Source of the DNA: Cunninghamia lanceolata
Lineage: Eukaryota; Streptophyta; Pinopsida; Cupressales; Cupressaceae
Assembly (NCBI GenBank): GCA_027924645.1
Contig: BSBN01001750.1
Location: 310,001-374,000, forward strand
Direction of reading: 5' to 3'
Length of the DNA: 64,000 bases
Each line of letters begins with the position of its first letter. The stretch's first letter is position 1. The translations under genes were made by a program, and so were the position numbers. Below the pieces are notes generated by a model. That model worked only from the letters and a program-made list of their open reading frames with translations. It did no database searches and had not been told where the DNA came from. Of this stretch, positions 58,666 through 64,000 are shown piece after piece.

Positions 58666-59870
58666 AGAATGTCAATTCTACCTATCTTGAATCAATTCAA
58701 GACTCTGGACAACTCTAGCCTCTACCAATTCAAGTGCTCATGACATCTTTCTACACAAAAATGTCTGCTAAATTCCTCAACTCTTTGCAGAGATGGAAAA
58801 GTCTATCACTCTACTTGGTGTGGGACACATTCTTGTCCTCACTGCTTCCAAGATACTGCCTCAAGGGCACATAACTTTTCTGAGCCCGTTGTCCACCCTT
58901 CTTTCTCTGTTCAAGGGTCTTGACTGCTTGGTGCTCATTTTCTCCCTCTATTTTCCACCCCTGCAAGTCTATTCTCCTACTTGTCTATCTAGCCGGACTC
59001 CTTACTGAGCTCGCCTAGAACAAGCATGCATTGCCTCTAGTCGACAATCCAACCATCCCACAAAAGAAAAACAAACAAAAGACATGGCTCTGTTTGATGG
59101 CCTCCATACTATACAGAGGAACTTGAGGAACATCAAGACAGAGTCATGGTTTGCAAAAAAGAACAAAATTGCAGAAAAGAAAACAACTAATCTACCTCAG
59201 AATAACAAACTAAAAACTGTACAAAAATACAATATCGGTCAGACTGCTGAATTGGATTTTTATTCAAAATTGTTCTTACATCAAAATGCTTCTCAAATCA
59301 AAATCTTTTCCTGCTCTGAACCCCTTACAGAGAGAATTCTACATCTTATAGCTATCCCATGTCCGTTACAGGATGTTTCAGTTCTCAGACTAGTTCGTAT
59401 TCTAACTACCCCGGTTCAACTTCTATGCTATCATTCCATCGGTGTGACCACCCTCTATCAGTGAGTCTAAATCTTTATCGGCCGATAGTATAAGTTTGGC
59501 CGATGTCGCCTTTGACTTCATAGACTTCTGTCGCTCAGACTTACACAATCGGTGTAGCCTTCGGTCTATCTCCCGATGCACTAACTTACCCCGATGACTT
59601 CCCTTCGTGCTTGTCAGTGTGAGTTTCCACTATCGGCAATCTCCTTGAATCTCCTACTGACACCGTTAGTCACACCGATGAACTTTACACCCGCCTTCGT
59701 CGGTCAGACCGCATTCCATCGGCAAACTTCAAACTTGTTATCCCGATGTGGGATCTCTCCCTGATGAATCTAATACATTGATCAGACATTTTCTTCTCAT
59801 TCCGATATGCGACCACTTTGAATCTGTTGGTGACTCGAATAGGCCACAAATATTATTCTTTTAAATCAAC
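58666..59870. other. Foreign DNA within the LINE, unassigned; right part rich in CCGATG words
   Basis: 58666-59460 has no recognisable gene; the frame 59084-59464 carries no known domain. 59465-59820 is GC-rich with many cgatg/catcgg words, like the right third of the F LTRs (39470-40010). It adjoins the primer site of G, so it may be the interior of G or another LTR fragment. I could not resolve its edges. Confidence 0.4.
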
Positions 59871-59888
59871 TCCCCAGTGAAGTCGCCA
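59871..59888 (-). other. Element G primer-binding site
   Basis: The minus strand reads TGGCGACTTCACTGGGGA five bases from the LTR start at 59894, the same type and spacing as in F and C. Confidence 0.75.
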
Positions 59889-60810
59889 AAATCTGTTGGT
59901 TACCAAATCTGCAGAGGGTTTGCCAACTCCAATGCACGGGTGGATTCGGCCAACAGATTACGGGAGGTTGCGTGAGCTACCTCCCCTTCACTTCTGGTTC
60001 TGCCGCACCAAGGGGGGTATCCCTATAACTCAAGATGTAACATTGACTAGCCCAATGACAGAAAGATTTAGCTTTACAATAACAAGCAGAATACTCTCAT
60101 GTGTGGACCAAGATCTTCATGACAGATCACAAGGTTGGCAACATTCTTGGACATATTTGTCTGGTTGGGTATGAGAGTATGCAGGAGGTTCCTAATACTA
60201 CTCCTACAACTAACAGGTTGAAGTGATGAAATGGGTGGACATAATGTCCTGGATGCAAGACAAGGGGTTTTGGCTCATAACTACTGACCTAGAAATAGAC
60301 TGGTGCCTATCCATTGGGCAAGGAGTCAACTAGACGTATACAGCAGATGGTTTGCAAGTTTCACTCAAGTTTCAGGGGGTTGGAATTGATGCTTGCCTTA
60401 CAAACATCACCCAAGAGAGGGTATCTAACTGCCTCTACTTACAGATATCCCTGCTGACATGCAACCTTCCCCATGCTCAACCTAAAACAATTTAATCCAC
60501 TCCTTGAATGGAAGTTAGAGATCAAACATGTGATACAGAAAACCATATCCTAGAACCTAAGAGACCCTTAGCAACCAGATTCAGAAGAAGGAGAATAACA
60601 TGCAACAAATGGAGACAAGCAGATAAACACATGCAATGAAGCATTTCTCATATAAAATCAACACTGAAACTGAAGTATGTGCAAAATACACTCATGCTGC
60701 AACTCATAAACTCCAAAATGGGATAGAACAGCCAAGATCATGCCCTGTTCTTCGTTATTTACACAAAAAATGCCCAAGTCTTCAACAACCTTGAAAGAGT
60801 GACATAGTCT

Positions 60811-60820
60811 GCCTTTTATA
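60811..60820 (-). promoter_or_regulatory. Probable TATA box of LTR G
   Basis: TATAAAAGGC on the minus strand, upstream of the part that corresponds to R/U5 and downstream of the palindrome array. Confidence 0.5.
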
Positions 60821-61228
60821 GCAAAACTGTGTACTCAGTAAATTAATTACATGGCTCACCAAAATTTTGCCAGATACAATGCACTGTGAAAAATGGCGCT
60901 CAAAATAATAAATGTTGCAGAGGGACAAAGAGGAAGGAGCAGGTAAGATTGGGATCTAGGCCGCCGCTCAGGGACTTTCCTTATCAATTTGGGTGGTTGA
61001 GCTGTCCATCATCGACCCATACCTCTGCAACAATCGCCACTAATGCCGCACCAACCCACAGCCTTTGAACATGCAACAGTAGCGAACCTTGAAGTTTTCC
61101 CGCCAAAAACAGTCGCAGATACTCAGGAAAAAACCCCCGCTGCAGGTTCAAAATGTGGCCGTTGATCAAAAACCTAGTCGTGGAGATCCAATGGCCCCAA
61201 AAACTGTTGAAAAGTCACTGGCCAGTGA

Positions 61229-62300
61229 AAACGTGCCACGTAGGCACTTCAAGTCTCTATCACTGGGCCAACGCTCCCTTTTTCCTTTATCTTTTTCCCG
61301 CCGAGAGTCTGCTGCCGGAAACACGCGTGGAAGCCACCACATGGCGAGCTCCGCAACACCCTTGAAACATTAGAGACCCCTCGGAAGCTTGGCGGAGACA
61401 GACACATGGCGGGCTCCGCGCTCTCTTGAAACACAAAAGAGTCTCCTTTGAAACATTGCGGACTGCGACACTTGGCACCTTCCATGCTGCTCAGAAACTT
61501 TAAGGGGCCGCTTTGAAACTTATACGGAAGGTGACATTTGTCATCACCCGCGACACTTGAGACACTCATTAGGACCCACCATCGTCATTACTTGCATTAC
61601 AGGAAACAAGAAGGAAACCTACGCGAAGGCTGACACTTGTCAGCTTCCACGGCAACTTAGAAACTTTTTGAAACTTTCCTGAAACATAAGCGGAAGCTGC
61701 CACACGTCGAGACCCGCGATACTTTACTAAACTGTGTCGAAAGTCTGAAGTGGCCCTCGCTCGTGACACTCGTCGCAATCCGCGGCTTTGAAACTTGAGG
61801 CACATTAAGAAACAGGGCCCACCACCTCCCGCGCCAAACCTTGAAGCAAAAAGAAACAACGCGGAGGCCGACACGTATCGGCCCTCACAGCAACCGCAAG
61901 GGACACACGGCGCCTTCCGCGCACCCGCTGAAACAAAAAGAAACTGCCCTCGCTCGTGACACTTGGTGCCTTCCGCCACATTGAAACTTTATAAAAGGGG
62001 CTCTTGAAACTTCAAGCGAAGGTGGACACTTGGCAACGTCCGCAGTAGCAAGGACTCCTTACTGGGACCCACCACGATCTTCACTTAGCCCCGAAACAAA
62101 TGAAACATAACGCGGACGCCGACACTTGTCAGCCTCTGCAGTCACAACAAGGGACATGTGGCATCTTCCGCCCCTGCTTAGAAACTTTTTAGGAGATTCG
62201 CAGAGAGTGACACGTGGCACTTTCCGCACATCTGTTGAGAAACACTTAGGGTCCTTTGGAGCTATCGGCGAAGGCAGACACATGGCACCGTGCACGGGGT
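61229..62300. repeat. Array of about 16 palindromic motifs, higher-order period near 252 bp
   Basis: Repeated units centre on GACAC(N)TG(T/G)C with outward arms like GCGGAAG and CTTCCGC. Centres lie near 61240, 61341, 61405, 61470, 61538, 61636, 61704, 61772, 61875, 61905, 61963, 62030, 62126, 62159, 62215 and 62282. The last two rounds repeat the spacing pattern at 251-254 bp, and gggacccaccac-type words mark the rounds at about 61570, 61816 and 62064. Examples: tgacacttgtca (61631), gacacgtggc (62208). Confidence 0.78.
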
Positions 62301-62644
62301 TTTTGAGTTGCTTTCCTTGTGTCCCTCGGGTGCTTCCACGTGGAGCATTCTGCGGCACTGGCACAATTTGACCCTTTCCAGCCACACTTAGAAACATTCA
62401 GACACAGAAACAGTAGCCCGAAATGCATTTCCAAATGCATATAACTCAATTTTTAACATTTTCAGGGGCCGATAGGATCTCTCGACCCGCCACTGCCATT
62501 TTGACCCTGCACACAACTGATTTCTTGCATTTTTGATAATTGCAGGGGCAAAAATATTAAAACTTTTTGGATTTTTAGGGAAGAGACCTAACTCAAAACC
62601 CCATACATAAATTATTACTAACAAACTACATGTATTTGATGTGG

Positions 62645-63004
62645 GTCCACAAATCGACTTTACCAGGAAGATCTGTAGGGGTGTACACATTCGTAAAAAG
62701 AATAAGTTCTCCTGACTCTACATTGAAAGCAACAATCAAAATTGAATACCTCTGATAATCCACCATAGAGGGGTAAGCTTACAAGGGTCCCATAAGTAAT
62801 ATAACCCTCCAGCACTACCCTATGCTCCAACACACTGACATTGGCCTTGCCACCAAAGTCGTGAAGCAATGTTATGCATTCCTTCAACTGAGAGCTTAGA
62901 TTCCTATAAAAAACCATATCCAATTTGTGAACCCAGATAAAACCTTGAACAACCTTTTGTTTAGGGATGTTCAAACCCCTTGCATTCCACGAGAGGACCA
63001 TCAT
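62645..63004 (-). pseudogene. LINE endonuclease, N-terminal part
   Basis: Opens MMVLSWNARGLNIPKQKVVQ, the typical start of plant L1 ORF2 endonuclease (LSWNxRGL). It continues SQLKECITLLHDFG and, after a frame change, VYTPTDLPGKVDLWTHIKYM up to the insertion border. The enzyme nicks target DNA. The fragment is inactive. Confidence 0.82.
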
Positions 63005-63023
63005 TTGTGGGAGTGAGAGTTGA

Positions 63024-64000
63024 TGGGCCTAACTAATCCTGACTCCACCAGGGATTCCCTAATTAGCTTCACCTTCTCCTAGTCCTTCTTGCAACCTACT
63101 TTTGTAGGCTTCTCTGAAGCTCCTTTCTTGAGAGACTTTTGTTGAATTCTTAACACTTGAGGGCCTTTCTTCAATCGACCCTCCACTACAACCTCCCCCA
63201 TAGTATAAGAGGGAGAGGGACCCTGAGCTAGGGCCAAAGGTATTGACACATTTCCTAATGGTTCAATAATACCTGTCTCAACCAATGACTAATTTGTATC
63301 CATAATATCAATGGGGTTATCCACCTGCAAATGGCTTATACTCTCATCCTTACTGAAATCAACCTGAACCTCTATTGCCTCCTTAACTTATGGTCTATGT
63401 GAACCTGCAGTGAAATTTTGGACATCAAAGGTCTCCAACATATCAAACTTATTAAAGAGCCCATTCTTCTTATGCTCCTTGAAAGGTCTTTTCATCCCCT
63501 TCCCTTTATTACATTGTCTGATTGGAATAAAACCATCCTTATCTCCATTCTTTCTTGGAATCGAAGCTTTCCCCTTATCCACCGCTGGGGGATGAGGAAG
63601 GGGGGACGAGGAAGCTGAAGGTGTTACTTTAGGACACTTTTGCTGAAGGTGGGCCTATATTCATGACAAATGCAACATTGAAAAGGTAAGGCTTCATAAT
63701 CTAGTTGTTGGATCCAAGATAAAGAGCCTAACCTAATTTCCATATAATATGGAAGTAGCTTATTCAAATCAATTTCAACACACAAGCGGGCATAAGAAAC
63801 TACCTTACGATCTAATGTTCGTTGGGAGGGTCCCACCAGCTTACCAAGAAGCAAAGCAATCATGTGCAAGATATCTTGCCTTGAGAACTCCATTGGAAGT
63901 CATGGAAGGCACACCCAAACAGGTATTCTCGAAGGAAGCCCCTCTACTAGATTAAAACCCACATGTTAGGGTTTCATGAATAAGCCTGTTTGATTATAAA
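63024..64000 (-). pseudogene. LINE ORF1 remnant (DUF4283-like and zinc knuckle), cut by window edge
   Basis: From the right: GLPSRIPVWVCLP, MEFSRQDILHMIALLLGKLV, RKVVSYARLCVEIDLNKLLP, YEALPFQCCICHEYRPTFSK. This is the RNA-binding ORF1 of plant L1 elements, with a knuckle that has lost its His and last Cys (usual form CxxCxxYGHxxxxC). Beyond 63600 the frame breaks repeatedly; basic stretches at 63388-63582 and 63079-63285 are its remains. The N-terminus lies outside the window. Confidence 0.75.

Larger units (their letters stand above)
59894..62622 (-). repeat. Element G: 5' LTR of a Tat-like element
   Basis: Starts TGTTGGTTACC next to the primer site. The part 60380-60870 follows the F LTR in outline (same order of phrases such as cagatatccctgctgacatgc/ttaattacatgg). 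A minus-strand TATA box TATAAAAGGC is at 60811-60820. The right part (61220-62345) is a palindrome array. The right edge is put at ctaaca (62622) by analogy, but LINE sequence is certain only from about 62645. No second LTR was recognised. Confidence 0.6.
54675..64000 (-). mobile_element. L1-type LINE, decayed, interrupted by G and cut by the window edge
   Basis: Domains on the minus strand from right to left: ORF1 (DUF4283-like plus knuckle), endonuclease, reverse transcriptase, zinc-binding domain, RNase H, 3' untranslated region. Foreign DNA of about 4 kb (58.67-62.64 kb) splits the endonuclease. Many stops and frameshifts make it inactive. The 3' end (about 54675-54720) is approximate because I see no clear poly(A) tract. 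A LINE of this class could drive the SINE, but no shared 3' tail was found. Confidence 0.85.

Noticed and set aside
61229..62300. CRISPR-like array of spaced palindromes
   Set aside because: Units and spacers are both degenerate and related to one another, the genome is a plant's, and no cas genes are present.
61089..62449. Many overlapping open frames on both strands
   Set aside because: They result from the GC-rich palindrome array in LTR G. Translations carry no domain and differ between strands.

Overview
This window reads as nuclear DNA of a land plant with a large, repeat-rich genome. Plant-type Ty3/gypsy (Tat/Ogre-like), Ty1/copia, L1-type LINE and tRNA-derived SINE sequences fill most of it. 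I see no host gene that I can defend, no rRNA or tRNA gene, no CRISPR array and nothing bacterial. A gymnosperm is my guess from the style of the elements, not something the sequence proves.

Layout, left to right. 1-2184 is AT-rich, with the edge of an older minus-strand LTR element near 2154. Element A (2185-8243, minus) is an internally deleted LTR element flanked by aaagt/gaagt. 8244-9006 is unassigned. Element H, a Ty1/copia-type element on the minus strand, starts with its 3' LTR at about 9007-9376. Its gag is split: the C-terminal half is at 10831-11257 and the N-terminal half at 49227-49591. The split is caused by element C (11263-49221, plus strand, target duplication gttat), a gag-only Tat-like element with 3.3 kb LTRs. 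The right LTR of C is itself broken twice: by element B (19299-37291, minus, duplication tgaag) and by element F (38378-48803, minus, duplication gtatc). B carries two further insertions: D (20950-28308, copia-type, minus) and E (33360-35954, small copia-type, plus, duplication tgaat). The nesting is therefore H > C > (B > D and E; F), four levels deep, and target duplications support each step.

49.7-54.1 kb is AT-rich non-coding DNA with a 46-bp minisatellite. A tRNA-derived SINE lies at 54192-54354. From about 54.7 kb to the right edge runs a degraded L1-type LINE on the minus strand (ORF1, endonuclease, reverse transcriptase, zinc-binding domain, RNase H). It is interrupted at about 58.67-62.64 kb by foreign DNA that includes a Tat-type LTR (G) carrying an array of palindromes with a period near 252 bp.

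F is the only element with a complete set of domains. Its gag-pol is one reading frame of about 2150 codons (46684-40229) with no frameshift seen but six internal stops. It has an RNase H between protease and reverse transcriptase that keeps its four acidic residues, while the usual RNase H after reverse transcriptase has lost its own. A, B, C, D, E and H lack a recognisable reverse transcriptase and are probably non-autonomous or decayed. Across unrelated elements most premature stops are TAG or TAA where the family expects Gln, which fits C-to-T decay of methylated cytosines in silenced DNA.
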